Origin: Streptomyces sp. 1331.2
GTDB lineage: Bacteria; Actinomycetota; Actinomycetes; Streptomycetales; Streptomycetaceae
Assembly: GCF_900199205.1 (NCBI RefSeq)
Contig: NZ_OBMJ01000002.1
Coordinates: 1-64,000 of the forward strand
Direction: 5' to 3'
DNA length: 64,000 bases
Shown here in pieces: positions 55,364 through 63,517 of this stretch (its first letter is position 1; every line of letters starts with the position of its first letter). The notes beneath the pieces are model-generated. The model was not told the origin of the DNA. It worked only from the letters and a program-made list of their open reading frames with translations, and made no database searches. Both the position numbers and the translations under genes were made by a program.

Positions 55364-56607
55364 GGAAGGTGCCTCCCGTGGGAACGCGGGATGGTTCTGG
55401 CCAGCACCTCGGGGAGCGGATCGCCGTCCAACAAGGTCCGCAACTCCCCGACCCCGCCCCGGTGTTGTGCCGGGGTGAGCGACACGTACTGCTCGATCCG
55501 CCCGTTGATGCTCCGCCGGAACCTCGCGTACAGGGCGTCGTCCTCGCGGATCCGCCCGGCGATCTCCATCAGGGCCTGCGTCCCCGCGAAGTCGTCCTCG
55601 GGCACCGGGTGGTCCGGCAGGACGTCGGCGAACCGCCCTGCCGTCCGGCCGAAGAGGGTGCCGTCGAGCTGACGCACGGTGAACAGGTGGGCGTAGTGCT
55701 GCTCGTGGAGGGCGAGCGGCATCCGTCCGAGGGCCAGCGACTCGTGGAGCGCGGTCAGACCCGGGGTGAGCAGGTAGTGCGGGGTGGCCGCCACCTTCCG
55801 CAGCAGTTCGCGCTGGGGTAGGAACCGGCAGACGACCTGTCGTCCGGCGGCGGTGACGGTGCGCTCACGGTGCCCGGCGAAGGGGCCGCCACAGAGCAGG
55901 ACGCGCGGGAACCGCGGCCAGTCGCGCAGCAGGTCCGGCAACCAGCGGCGGAGCAGGTGCAGGTAGTCGTTGTTGGTCTCGAAGTCCAGCAGGAAGTTCT
56001 GGAACCCGCCGATGTTGATCAGCAGATCGCAGTCGGGCTCGGCGTCGCGCGGGGCCTTCCGAAGGCCTTCGAGGTCGACCAGCGAGCCGGTCAGGTGCAG
56101 CTTCGGGCCGGCGTCGCCGAGCGCGGTGAACGCGGCCATCCGCTCGGCCACGCCGGGGAAGCTCTGCACCAGACAGTGCGTCGCGAGCAGGTGGGCCGCA
56201 ATGACGCGCTCGTGCGGCGTGAGTCCGCCCAGGTGGTGGGTGGCGGCGGCGAAGGAGGTGCGGGGCAGGTCGGCGCAGAGGTCGCGGATCCGGGGCAGCG
56301 GGCGGGTGAGCTGCCAGAAGCCGAACAGGCTGTCCACCATGGTCACTCGCCGTCCCGCCACCACGGCCCGCAGCACCAGGTCGGCGTCCATCACCGAGAC
56401 CACCTGGTCGCAGCCCGCCAGCAGTCGGTCGATCGCCGCGGGATCCTCATGGATCTCGTCGAAGGCGTCCGGGTGGCGGCGCGCGAAGATCGCCGCCACG
56501 CCGTCGCCCACGAAGACCCGCTGGTGACCGGGGAGCAGCCGGGAGACTGCCACGAGCTCGGCGGCCGGGCCGAAGCCGCAGTTCTGGGCGCCCATCAGGA
56601 TGCGCAC
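55360..56607 (-). CDS. GT-B-type glycosyltransferase-like protein
   Basis: 415 residues from ATG 56607. GT-B-like layout: MRILMGAQNCGFGPAAELVA, CDQVVSVMDADLVLRAVVAG, DCDLLINIGGFQNFLLDFET, RFPRVLLCGGPFAGHRERTV and, in the C-terminal half, HYLLTPGLTALHESLALGRM, the usual donor-binding region. It reminds me of cytosylglucuronate synthase-type enzymes from nucleoside antibiotic pathways, but that is only a resemblance. Middle gene of a three-gene operon, coupled to the methyltransferase. Confidence 0.6.
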   Translation of the reverse strand: MRILMGAQNCGFGPAAELVAVSRLLPGHQRVFVGDGVAAIFARRHPDAFDEIHEDPAAIDRLLAGCDQVVSVMDADLVLRAVVAGRRVTMVDSLFGFWQLTRPLPRIRDLCADLPRTSFAAATHHLGGLTPHERVIAAHLLATHCLVQSFPGVAERMAAFTALGDAGPKLHLTGSLVDLEGLRKAPRDAEPDCDLLINIGGFQNFLLDFETNNDYLHLLRRWLPDLLRDWPRFPRVLLCGGPFAGHRERTVTAAGRQVVCRFLPQRELLRKVAATPHYLLTPGLTALHESLALGRMPLALHEQHYAHLFTVRQLDGTLFGRTAGRFADVLPDHPVPEDDFAGTQALMEIAGRIREDDALYARFRRSINGRIEQYVSLTPAQHRGGVGELRTLLDGDPLPEVLARTIPRSHGRHLP

Positions 56608-56611
56608 CGCG

Positions 56612-57502
56612 TCAACTCCTCAGCTCTGTCGGCTCGGGCGCGCCCTCGGCCCGGGCGCCGTCGGCCCGCGAGCAGCACCCGCGGTTCGGGAGCGCCCTCG
56701 GCTCGGGAGCGGCGGCGAACACCTCGACCAGACGCGCCGCGAAGGCGTCCGGATCCTTCGCGTAGCCGACGTGGCCGCCGGGGAACTCCACCGGTCGGCG
56801 GCCGAGCCACGCCGCGAGGACCACCGCCGGGCGGTGTACCGGATAGCCGCGTGAATCGCGCCCGCCGGCCACCACGATCCGGTCCGCCACCGTGGCAAGC
56901 GCGTCAAGGTCGGGGAGGAAGCGGGTGAAGGGGAGCATCAAGTGGGCCAGGAAGTAGGGGAAGTTGTCCCGGAACTCGGGCAGCGGCGGGGCGGGCCGGC
57001 CGCCGAAGAGCGGTTGCAGCGCCCGGAGCGCCGACGCGACGCCGTCACGCCGGAACACCTCGTGGACCCGGTCGAAGAACGCCCGGTACTGCTCGGCCTC
57101 CGGCAACAGGCCCGTGGCAGGAGGCTCGTGCGCCACGGCCGTACGGATCAGTTCCGGGTGGCGCACTGCCAGTTCCATCGCGACCAGACCGCCCCCGCAG
57201 CTTCCGAACACCCTCACCGGCTCGTCCGGCTCGGTGAGCCGGTCCAGCAGGCGGCGGGCGTCCTCGGTGTGCACCTCGACTCGCTGGTCCACCGGGGGTC
57301 CGTCCAACGGGCTACGCGAGATGCCGCGCGGGTCGTAGCAGATGACGCGGTGGTCTGCGGCGAGGACCTCGGCCAGGGGCTCGAAGACGACCGCGTCGGA
57401 GGCACTGCCCGGGATGAGCAGCAAGGGCTCGCCGGACCCGCGCACCTCGAAGTACAGCGTGGCACCCGGTACCACCAGCTCGCCGCGGTTCAGTGCGTTC
57501 AT
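56612..57502 (-). CDS. Alpha/beta-hydrolase with a cysteine at the nucleophile position
   Basis: 296 residues from ATG 57502. Fold elements: LYFEVRGSGEPLLLIPGSAS, HRVICYDPRGISRSPLDGPP, the elbow VRVFGSCGGGLVAMELAVRH, and late PVEFPGGHVGYAKDP with the catalytic His. The elbow is G-S-C-G-G, so the nucleophile would be Cys (TGC codon), not Ser. The codon is unambiguous in the sequence. Cys nucleophiles are known in dienelactone hydrolases and acyltransferase-like members. The last 30 residues are Arg/Ala-rich and poorly conserved in look. Confidence 0.78.
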   Translation of the reverse strand: MNALNRGELVVPGATLYFEVRGSGEPLLLIPGSASDAVVFEPLAEVLAADHRVICYDPRGISRSPLDGPPVDQRVEVHTEDARRLLDRLTEPDEPVRVFGSCGGGLVAMELAVRHPELIRTAVAHEPPATGLLPEAEQYRAFFDRVHEVFRRDGVASALRALQPLFGGRPAPPLPEFRDNFPYFLAHLMLPFTRFLPDLDALATVADRIVVAGGRDSRGYPVHRPAVVLAAWLGRRPVEFPGGHVGYAKDPDAFAARLVEVFAAAPEPRALPNRGCCSRADGARAEGAPEPTELRS

Positions 57503-57598
57503 CACACTCCAGAACGTGAGCTGTTGCGGATATCGGAGAGTGACCACCACAATACGCACAGCCACAGTTCGTCCGCCATCACTCGTGGAGGAGACCCC

Positions 57599-58171
57599 TT
57601 GAAACCGCTCACGGCGTTCGGCCGAACCCGGTTGCGACCCGCCACCCTGGCGGCGGCCCTGGCCGCCGTCGCCGCGCTCGGCACCGCCGGTCCGGCCGCC
57701 GGCTCCGCCCGTACGGAATCCACCCGTACGGAATCCGCTCATCTGCTGCAGTGCCAGGGAGTCGAGACCGTCGGCTACGACCCGGCGCTGACCTTCCAGC
57801 GGAAGCCCGTCACCGTCACCACCAACGGCAGCTTCAGCTCCTGCGCCGACAGCGGGGCCCAGGTGACCAGCGGATCGTACGCCGAGCGGTTCACCATCGC
57901 GGGGGCCAGCTGCGACGACCTCCTGGAGGGGTTCACCACGAGGCGGACCTTCCGCTGGCAGAACGGCACCACCAGCGTCATCGAGGCCACCGGCAGCAGC
58001 AACGCGGTGGCCGGACAGGTGATCACCACCATCACCGGCACCGTCGTGGAGGGCTACCTCCAGGGGGCCAAGGCGGTCGAAGTCATCACCCTCCCGCAGC
58101 CGGGCGTCCTGGAGTGCAGCACCACCGGCGTCACCGGAGCGAGCGGACCGACCACCCTCACCGTCGGCTGA
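57599..58171 (+). CDS. Secreted protein of unknown function
   Basis: 190 residues from TTG 57599 with GGAGGAG 6 nt upstream. Signal peptide RLRPATLAAALAAVAALGTA..GSARTES. The mature protein has cysteines in LLQCQGVET, FSSCADSG, GASCDDLLEG and VLECSTTGVT, and beta-rich sequence (GQVITTITGTVVEGYLQGAK). Resembles small secreted actinobacterial proteins with two disulphides; no name recognised. Confidence 0.75.
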   Translation: MKPLTAFGRTRLRPATLAAALAAVAALGTAGPAAGSARTESTRTESAHLLQCQGVETVGYDPALTFQRKPVTVTTNGSFSSCADSGAQVTSGSYAERFTIAGASCDDLLEGFTTRRTFRWQNGTTSVIEATGSSNAVAGQVITTITGTVVEGYLQGAKAVEVITLPQPGVLECSTTGVTGASGPTTLTVG

Positions 58172-58206
58172 GACCCGGCCGTCGGCCGGTCGGAAAAGCT
58201 AGAGGA

Positions 58207-58231
58207 CCCGGGAGCGTAGCCTGCTCCCGGG
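58207..58231 (+). terminator. Terminator after the secreted protein
   Basis: CCCGGGAGC and GCTCCCGGG pair around a 7-nt loop, 35 nt after the stop codon at 58171. Confidence 0.82.
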
Positions 58232-58267
58232 CCCCTGTTTGCCGCCCAATTGCGCACACCGGCACGT

Positions 58268-58600
58268 TTAAGGGTCGCGGATCAGATTGAAATCGACGCG
58301 TTCTGCCTTTGAACTACCGTGCCACGGAGCGGCACAGACAGGACTTGAACCTGCATTCGTCGATATTCGTCCACACCCGGTCGATCCGGTGTTCGGCGGC
58401 GAATGCTGAGACTGGAGCGAGAGTCTGAGATTCACGGGGCCCGCCTCTGCCTGGCTTGGGCTACCCCGGCCGGTTGTGCCGGGGGGAGGATTCGAACCTC
58501 CACTGCGACCCCTGGTCAGCTTCAACATCAGTGTCAGCTTTTCGCACCGCGCCGCGCAACGCACCCCCGCCCGGCTTCCCGGGACCAGGGCGTTGACGCG
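58268..58600 (-). other. Cluster of tRNA-like sequences (boundaries and identities unresolved)
   Basis: On the minus strand two clear T-arm-like hairpins occur, GGAGGTTCGAATCCTCC (58485-58501) and GCAGGTTCAAGTCCTGT (58338-58354). A D-arm-like GTTCAAAGGCAGAAC lies at 58300-58314 and a second D-arm-like TAGCCCAAGCCAGGCAGAGG at 58443-58462. The first T-arm is followed by CCCCGGC, which pairs with GCCGGG upstream, and preceded by a GACC-AGG-GGTC hairpin like a variable arm. GCATTCG and CGAATGC pair over a long distance before the second T-arm. I could not fold any complete cloverleaf with a convincing anticodon arm. Confidence 0.4.
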
Positions 58601-58609
58601 CCCGGTGCA

Positions 58610-58631
58610 CCCGCCCGGCTCCCCGGGCGGG
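58610..58631 (-). terminator. Hairpin after the gene at 58643
   Basis: CCCGCCCGG and CCGGGCGGG form a perfect 9-bp stem around a 4-nt loop, 12 nt beyond the stop of the minus-strand gene. Confidence 0.75.
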
Positions 58632-58642
58632 CGATCATGGGG

Positions 58643-59374
58643 CTACCGGAACAGGTAGCCGAAGACGGCGTCACCCACTCGCCGGTCGGTGACCTCGACC
58701 GAGTTGGCCTCCTCGCGGGCGAACTTGACCGCCTGCTGCAGCTTCTCCACCCGCTCGGCGAGCTCGTTCACCCGCCGGGCCGGCAGGGCGCCGGAGAACT
58801 TGACCGTGGTCCAGTAGCCGACCGCGACGTCCTCGTAGTACACCTCGACCTGGGCCGGGTGCTTCTCGGTGGCCTCGGCCTTGACGTGGTTGCGCGGCAC
58901 CTTCTTGGTCCGGATGGTGCGCACCGGCTCGGTCTTCCAGGAATCGGTGGACGGGTCGAGGTTCCACGACTCGGAGGCGTCCAGCACCGGGAGCTTCTTC
59001 ACGAAGGTGGAGAGGTCGGTGAGCTGCTTCTCCAGGAACAGCAGGTACGGCACCGGCACCTGCGCGAGGAGCACCTGGCCGTCCACCACCACGTCGGCGC
59101 TGGCGCCGATGTTGGCCCAGTCCTTGGTGGCCGTCACGTCGAAGAGCCGGGTGAGGGTGCTCGCGGTGGACCGCAGGATGTCCTCGGCCTTCAGCTGCAC
59201 CCGGGTCGACTCCGGCGGCAGCTGCTCACCCTCCTCGTCCTTGGGCTGGTAGGTGCGGGAGATCCCGGCCAGCAGCGCGGGCTTCTGCAAGTCCTGGTGG
59301 GCCTGCGTCAGCTCCTGGAAGGACTTGGACTTGACGCCCTTTTCAACGGCGATGATCTGGTTCAGCTTTGCCAC
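58643..59374 (-). CDS. Conserved actinobacterial protein (DUF7873-like)
   Basis: 243 residues from ATG 59374. MAKLNQIIAVEKGVKSKSFQ, LTQAHQDLQKPALLAGISRT, RVQLKAEDILRSTASTLTRL, TKDWANIGASADVVVDGQVL, VPVPYLLFLEKQLTDLSTFV, VEVYYEDVAVGYWTTVKFSG and a helical C-terminus RVEKLQQAVKFAREEANSVE. It is a well-formed cytosolic protein with strong codon bias and no known catalytic motif. I link it to DUF7873 from memory only. Confidence 0.65.
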   Translation of the reverse strand: MAKLNQIIAVEKGVKSKSFQELTQAHQDLQKPALLAGISRTYQPKDEEGEQLPPESTRVQLKAEDILRSTASTLTRLFDVTATKDWANIGASADVVVDGQVLLAQVPVPYLLFLEKQLTDLSTFVKKLPVLDASESWNLDPSTDSWKTEPVRTIRTKKVPRNHVKAEATEKHPAQVEVYYEDVAVGYWTTVKFSGALPARRVNELAERVEKLQQAVKFAREEANSVEVTDRRVGDAVFGYLFR

Positions 59375-59519
59375 GTCCGGGACGCTATCAGTCCCGAACT
59401 GATCGGCGACACCGAATTCTTGACCGCTCGCCGCTCGCCGCTCGGACCTCGGGAAGGGAGGGGGCGACCGGCCGGCCCCTCCCCTCCGCCCCAGGGCGGG
59501 ACGGCGGCCCTGCCGCCGG

Positions 59520-59641
59520 TCAGCGCACGGTGACGGTGAAGACGGGCGAGACGGAGTCCCCGCTGATGATGCGCTGCTCGTTCACATTCTTGAGCCCGAG
59601 CTTCACCCCGAGCCAGTAGGAACCGCTACGAGCCCGGAAGC
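59520..59641 (-). pseudogene. C-terminal stub of an unidentified protein
   Basis: The minus strand reads SGSYWLGVKLGLKNVNEQRI then ISGDSVSPVFTVTVR before a stop at 59520. It looks like the final beta strands of a surface or binding protein whose upstream part was lost at the leader of array 5. Confidence 0.4.
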
Positions 59642-59691
59642 GCCCCCGAGTTCTACGCACCACAATGTTCGCGACCACCCCGCGCATCGCA

Positions 59692-59819
59692 CGCACATGG
59701 GATGCTTTTCAAGACCTTTGACACCTCAACAGCGCCCGCAACATCAGGACCTTCGGACAGCAGCCCACCAAGCCATGCAAAGAAGTAGCAAAACCGCTGC
59801 ATCGCCCCAGGTCACGAAG
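59692..59819 (+). promoter_or_regulatory. CRISPR leader of array 5
   Basis: Contains CCTTTGACACCTCAACAG, GCAAAGAAGTAGCAAAACC and GCATCGCCCCAGGTCAC in the order seen before the other leader-bearing arrays. Confidence 0.82.
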
Positions 59820-60154
59820 CCTCCTCCCCGCACCCGCGGGGGTCAGCCGTCGCCGAACCGGCCGCTTCGGCCGACGTTTCCCTCCTCCCCGCACCCGCGG
59901 GGGTCAGCCGGATTCGCGTCCAGCACCGGCGTAGTGATCGATCTCCTCCCCGCACCCGCGGGGGTCAGCCGTTCTGGGTGCCCGGGCGTGGGATGGTCCG
60001 TCACTCCTCCCCGCACCCGCGGGGGTCAGCCGACGATCCGGTCTGATGATCTGCTGCCTGGTGACTCCTCCCCGCACCCGCGGGGGTCAGCCGCTACTCG
60101 AATCGTTCGCGGTGGATCAAGGCGGCTCCTCTCCGCACCCGCGGGGGTCAGCCG
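59820..60154 (+). CRISPR. CRISPR array 5, 6 repeats
   Basis: 29-nt repeats beginning CTCCTCCCCGCACCCGCG and ending GTCAGCCG at 59820, 59881, 59943, 60004, 60065 and 60126. Five spacers: four of 32 nt and one of 33. The stem ACCCGCGGGGG differs from the GCCAGCGGGGG of the other arrays. The last repeat has one C-to-T change. The 250 bases after it hold no recognisable gene. Confidence 0.95.
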
Positions 60155-60402
60155 ACCCTCCCCTGCTTGAAGGCCCTCCTCGTTTCGCGGCCGTGTGCAC
60201 CTTGCTCAGGTGGATCCCACCCCACGGAGCTGGCGCAGCCCGCTCGGAGTCACGGTGACACGAGCTCCGCTGGCAGAGCGCAAGGGGAACCGGCCCCGGA
60301 TGATTTCCCATCAGGTGGTGGCGAGCGGGGGCTCGGGACCGGCCGCTGACACAGGTGCCCCTTGTCCTCCCCCACCCGCCGGAGAGGTCATCCCTCTGAC
60401 CC

Positions 60403-60942
60403 TTACGGTTGCGGGCAGCCGTGGAGGAGGTCGGCGAAGGCCTCGGCGGCGGAGTCGCCGGGGAGGATGCGCAGGGCCGTGGTGTGGTCCGCGGTGGTGA
60501 TCACGTAGTGCTCGGCGAGGTAGGAGAGGTCGTCCCAGGGTTCCCAGGTGTGGGCGCGCAGCAGGACGTGGCCGCAGCGGGTGCAGCCGATCCACGGGAC
60601 GAGCACCAGGTCGGTGAGTTCCGGCTCGCTGCGGCCGGTCACCACGTCGAGGTCGTCACCGCCCTCGCCGTCGAGCAGCCGGACCGGGGCGGGCGCGCCG
60701 TCGCCCGGGCAGCGCAGGAGGCCGGGCGTGAGCGTCTCGCGTTCGCCCCACTGCTCGGCGAGGACGGAGATCCGTGCCCGGTCCGTGCCGCTGATCGGGA
60801 TCTGGCGGGCGAGCAGGCCCTCCACCAGGAGGCCGAGTCCGCACTCCTGTTCCCCGATGTCCCAGCATTCCTTCACCTCCTTCGAGGCGGGCTCCGGCAG
60901 GAGATCGGCTATCCGGTACCAGAGGGCGGCGTCTTCATCCAT
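60403..60942 (-). CDS. Hypothetical cytosolic protein
   Basis: 179 residues from ATG 60942. DEDAALWYRIADLLPEPASK, ECWDIGEQECGLGLLVEGLL, ARISVLAEQWGERETLTPGL, then a two-cysteine VPWIGCTRCGHVLLRAHTWE and acidic-hydrophobic ITTADHTTALRILPGDSAAE. Small acidic protein, in character like immunity proteins of toxin systems, but no toxin lies beside it. No family recognised. Confidence 0.6.
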   Translation of the reverse strand: MDEDAALWYRIADLLPEPASKEVKECWDIGEQECGLGLLVEGLLARQIPISGTDRARISVLAEQWGERETLTPGLLRCPGDGAPAPVRLLDGEGGDDLDVVTGRSEPELTDLVLVPWIGCTRCGHVLLRAHTWEPWDDLSYLAEHYVITTADHTTALRILPGDSAAEAFADLLHGCPQP

Positions 60943-61100
60943 GCCTCGGACCCTATCTCCCGCCGGGTGGGCGGACGTTCCTCGGGATTCGTCTGACCAA
61001 GGGGTGATCGACGCACTACTCTGCGGACGTGTCGCGCTACGCGCCGTAGTGGTCGTCGCGCAGTCATTGCCGTAGGAGAAGGCAGGAAGAGGAGTCCCCC

Positions 61101-61691
61101 GTGTCATCGCCCTGCGACCCCGCATTCGCTCCCGCCGGCGACGTGAGCGCCGCGCTCATGGTGGTCGACTCCAAGCTCAAGGCCATCTACGACGGCAGGA
61201 GCGGGTTGGGGCCCGAACACGAGCAGATGGTCGAGCAGTTCGCCGCGTCCCTGGGTGCCGGCGGGTTCAAGGACCTGGTCGACGGCACCTGCACGCTCGT
61301 CTACCTGTACATGAACTGGCTGCGCAGGTCGCTGGAGCGCCACGAGGAGGACGTGGTCGAGTACGTGGTGCCCGACCTGGTGGCCACGATGCGGATGATG
61401 CCCAGGACCTTCCGTCCCGAGGTCGTCCCCATCATGGCCGGCCTGCTGTTCGCCGCGGGCACCGGCCTCAGCCCGTCGCTGTGGCGCGCGCAGTACGGGC
61501 CGTGGACCAAGGAGGAGCTGAATCCGTTGGAGGCGCTGGCCGTCATGGTCGCGGAGCACGTCAATCGGATTTCCGGCAAGAACGACAACAGCTTCGCCAC
61601 CCGCCTGATCGCCGACGCCCTGTCCGAGCTGGACGAGCTGGACAGCCTGGACGGACCGGACGGACCGGACGGACCGGACGACCAGGACTGA
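61101..61691 (+). CDS. Conserved protein of unknown function (paralogue of 37687)
   Basis: 196 residues from GTG 61101 with GGAAGAGGAG upstream. It matches the protein at 37687-38229 along its length (GDVSAALMVVDSKLKAIYDG, MMPRTFRPEVVPIMAGLLFA, SLWRAQYGPWTKEELNPLEA, EHVNRISGKNDNSFATRLIA). It adds a C-terminal tail of GPDGPDGPDDQD repeats. Function unknown; the two copies bracket the CRISPR and toxin-rich middle of the window. Confidence 0.75.
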   Translation: MSSPCDPAFAPAGDVSAALMVVDSKLKAIYDGRSGLGPEHEQMVEQFAASLGAGGFKDLVDGTCTLVYLYMNWLRRSLERHEEDVVEYVVPDLVATMRMMPRTFRPEVVPIMAGLLFAAGTGLSPSLWRAQYGPWTKEELNPLEALAVMVAEHVNRISGKNDNSFATRLIADALSELDELDSLDGPDGPDGPDDQD

Positions 61692-61693
61692 TC

Positions 61694-62569
61694 TCAGCGG
61701 AAGTCGTCGGCGTGGTCGACGGCCCACTGGGCGTAGGTGTGCGCCGGAGCGCCGGTGATCTTTTCGGCGATGACGGAGGTCATGGCCACGACGCCGTCGG
61801 CGGCGGCCCACTGGCTCACGATCGCCTCGGCCACGACCGGGTGCATCGTTCTGGCGATTTCCGCACGAGCTTGCTCGTCGGATATGTGTGCGACCCGGAT
61901 CCGACGACCGATGGCCTCGCCGATGTGCTCGACCTGGCGTTGCAGCGTCAGGGACTCGGCCCCGTGGATGGTGTAGGCCTGGTGCGAGTGGCCCGGTTCG
62001 GTCATGGCGGTCACCGCCAGTGCCGCGATGTCCTTCTCGTGCACCGGTGCCGACTGTGCGAGCGGACGGGGAAGCCGGACGACGTTGTCCGTGCGGATCG
62101 ATTCGGCCCACCAGGTGCGGGTGTTGGCCGCGAACGTCCCCGGCCTGAGGAACGTCCAGTCCATGCCGGACCGTTGGACGGCCTGCTCGATCGTGCGGTT
62201 CAGGCGGGTGACCGGGTGGTCGGCGTCGGGGTCCAGGACGACCGACACCGAGGAGAGCAGAACCACCTGCCGGATCCCCGCAGTTGCGGCCGCCGCAGTG
62301 ACCTTCTCGATGTCGTAGGGCTTCTGGGGGTCGAGCATCCCGTACAGGAACACCTTGTCGGCACCGTCGAGCGCTGCGGGCAGCGTCTCGGGACGCGCCA
62401 GGTCGGCGACGACTGCCTCGCACCCGGGCGCCAGGCCCGCGGCCGGAGTCCTGGCGGGGGTCCTGGCCGACGGCCTGTTGACTGCTCTGACCTGCTCACC
62501 GGCGGCCAGCAGGCCATCGGCCACATGACGACCGACGTTGCCGCGGGCGCCGAAGACGACTGCCACCAT
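61694..62569 (-). CDS. NmrA-like NAD(P)-binding oxidoreductase
   Basis: 291 residues from ATG 62569. Rossmann start VVFGARGNVGRHVADGLLAA (GxxGxxG), then VFLYGMLDPQKPYDIEKVTA, RQVVLLSSVSVVLD, MDWTFLRPGTFAANTRTWWA and DIAALAVTAMTEPGHSHQAY. It fits the atypical SDR/NmrA group acting as redox sensor or reductase. It follows the epimerase-like gene by 49 nt on the same strand and probably shares its TetR-controlled promoter. Confidence 0.85.
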   Translation of the reverse strand: MVAVVFGARGNVGRHVADGLLAAGEQVRAVNRPSARTPARTPAAGLAPGCEAVVADLARPETLPAALDGADKVFLYGMLDPQKPYDIEKVTAAAATAGIRQVVLLSSVSVVLDPDADHPVTRLNRTIEQAVQRSGMDWTFLRPGTFAANTRTWWAESIRTDNVVRLPRPLAQSAPVHEKDIAALAVTAMTEPGHSHQAYTIHGAESLTLQRQVEHIGEAIGRRIRVAHISDEQARAEIARTMHPVVAEAIVSQWAAADGVVAMTSVIAEKITGAPAHTYAQWAVDHADDFR

Positions 62570-62618
62570 GGATGGAACCTCCTGCTTGTCGTGGACGTGA
62601 ACTGCCGGTCGTCGCCGA

Positions 62619-63500
62619 TCAGGGCCGGATGTTCTCCAGGTCCTCCAGGAGGCCGGGGTGCTTCGGCTCCCAGCCGAGCGCCTGCCGGGTGCGGGTGCTG
62701 GACGAAGGCTGGTCGGCCCTGAAGATCGGGCCGAGCGGGCCGTAGGTCTCCTCCGGCACCGACGCGACCGGCAGGCCCAGCCGTCGGCCGATGACGGCCG
62801 CGATGTCCCGTACCCGGTCCCCCTCGTCGGCCACGGCGTGCCAGACGGTACCGGCCTCCGCCTGCTCCAGGGCGAGCCGGAAGAGGACGGCCGCGTCGAG
62901 CGCGTGGACGGCGGGCCAGCGCTGAGTGCCGTCGCCGGGGTAGCCGGAGACCCCGCTCCGGCGTGCGATGTCGGTCAGCAGACCGGCGAACCCGCCCGTG
63001 CCCTGCTGGTGAACCGTGCGCGGCAGGCGTACGGACGTGCTCCGGACCCCGCGCGAGGCCAGGCCGAGGATCGCCGTGACCGTGCGACCGCGGCCGCCGA
63101 CCGGCCCGTCGGTCGGCACCGGGTCGGCCTCGGTGGAGGCACGGCCCGGCACCCAGGGCGTACCCGAGACGGTGACCAGGGGACGGTCGCTGCCGACGAG
63201 CTCCTCGCCGAGGGCGGTGAGGGCCGCGGTCTCCTCGGCAACGTTCCGGGCGAGGGCCTCGGGGCTGCTGAAGTCGTTGCCGAAGGCCAGGTGGATCACC
63301 CCGTCGGCCCGGGCGGCGCCGGAGCGCAGGACGTCCAGGTCGGCCAGGCCTCCCCGCAGCGGCTCGGCGCCGGCTGCCTCGGCGGCCTGTGCGGAGGCGT
63401 CGGAGCGGGCCAGCGCGAGGACGGTGTGGCCCTTGCCGAGGAGTTCGGCGGCGACGGCGGAACCGATCAGACCGGTGCCGCCGGTGACGAAGACGCGCAT
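62619..63500 (-). CDS. SDR-family NAD-dependent epimerase/dehydratase-like protein
   Basis: 293 residues from ATG 63500. Nucleotide-binding motif MRVFVTGGTGLIGSAVAAEL, then ADGVIHLAFGNDFSSPEALA, RPLVTVSGTPWVPG, YPGDGTQRWPAVHALDAAVL, TRQALGWEPKHPGLLEDLEN. It is an extended or atypical SDR of the type often controlled by an adjacent TetR repressor. First gene of a two-gene operon, with two operator palindromes directly upstream. Confidence 0.86.
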   Translation of the reverse strand: MRVFVTGGTGLIGSAVAAELLGKGHTVLALARSDASAQAAEAAGAEPLRGGLADLDVLRSGAARADGVIHLAFGNDFSSPEALARNVAEETAALTALGEELVGSDRPLVTVSGTPWVPGRASTEADPVPTDGPVGGRGRTVTAILGLASRGVRSTSVRLPRTVHQQGTGGFAGLLTDIARRSGVSGYPGDGTQRWPAVHALDAAVLFRLALEQAEAGTVWHAVADEGDRVRDIAAVIGRRLGLPVASVPEETYGPLGPIFRADQPSSSTRTRQALGWEPKHPGLLEDLENIRP

Positions 63501-63517
63501 GGGAACCCTCCCAGAAG

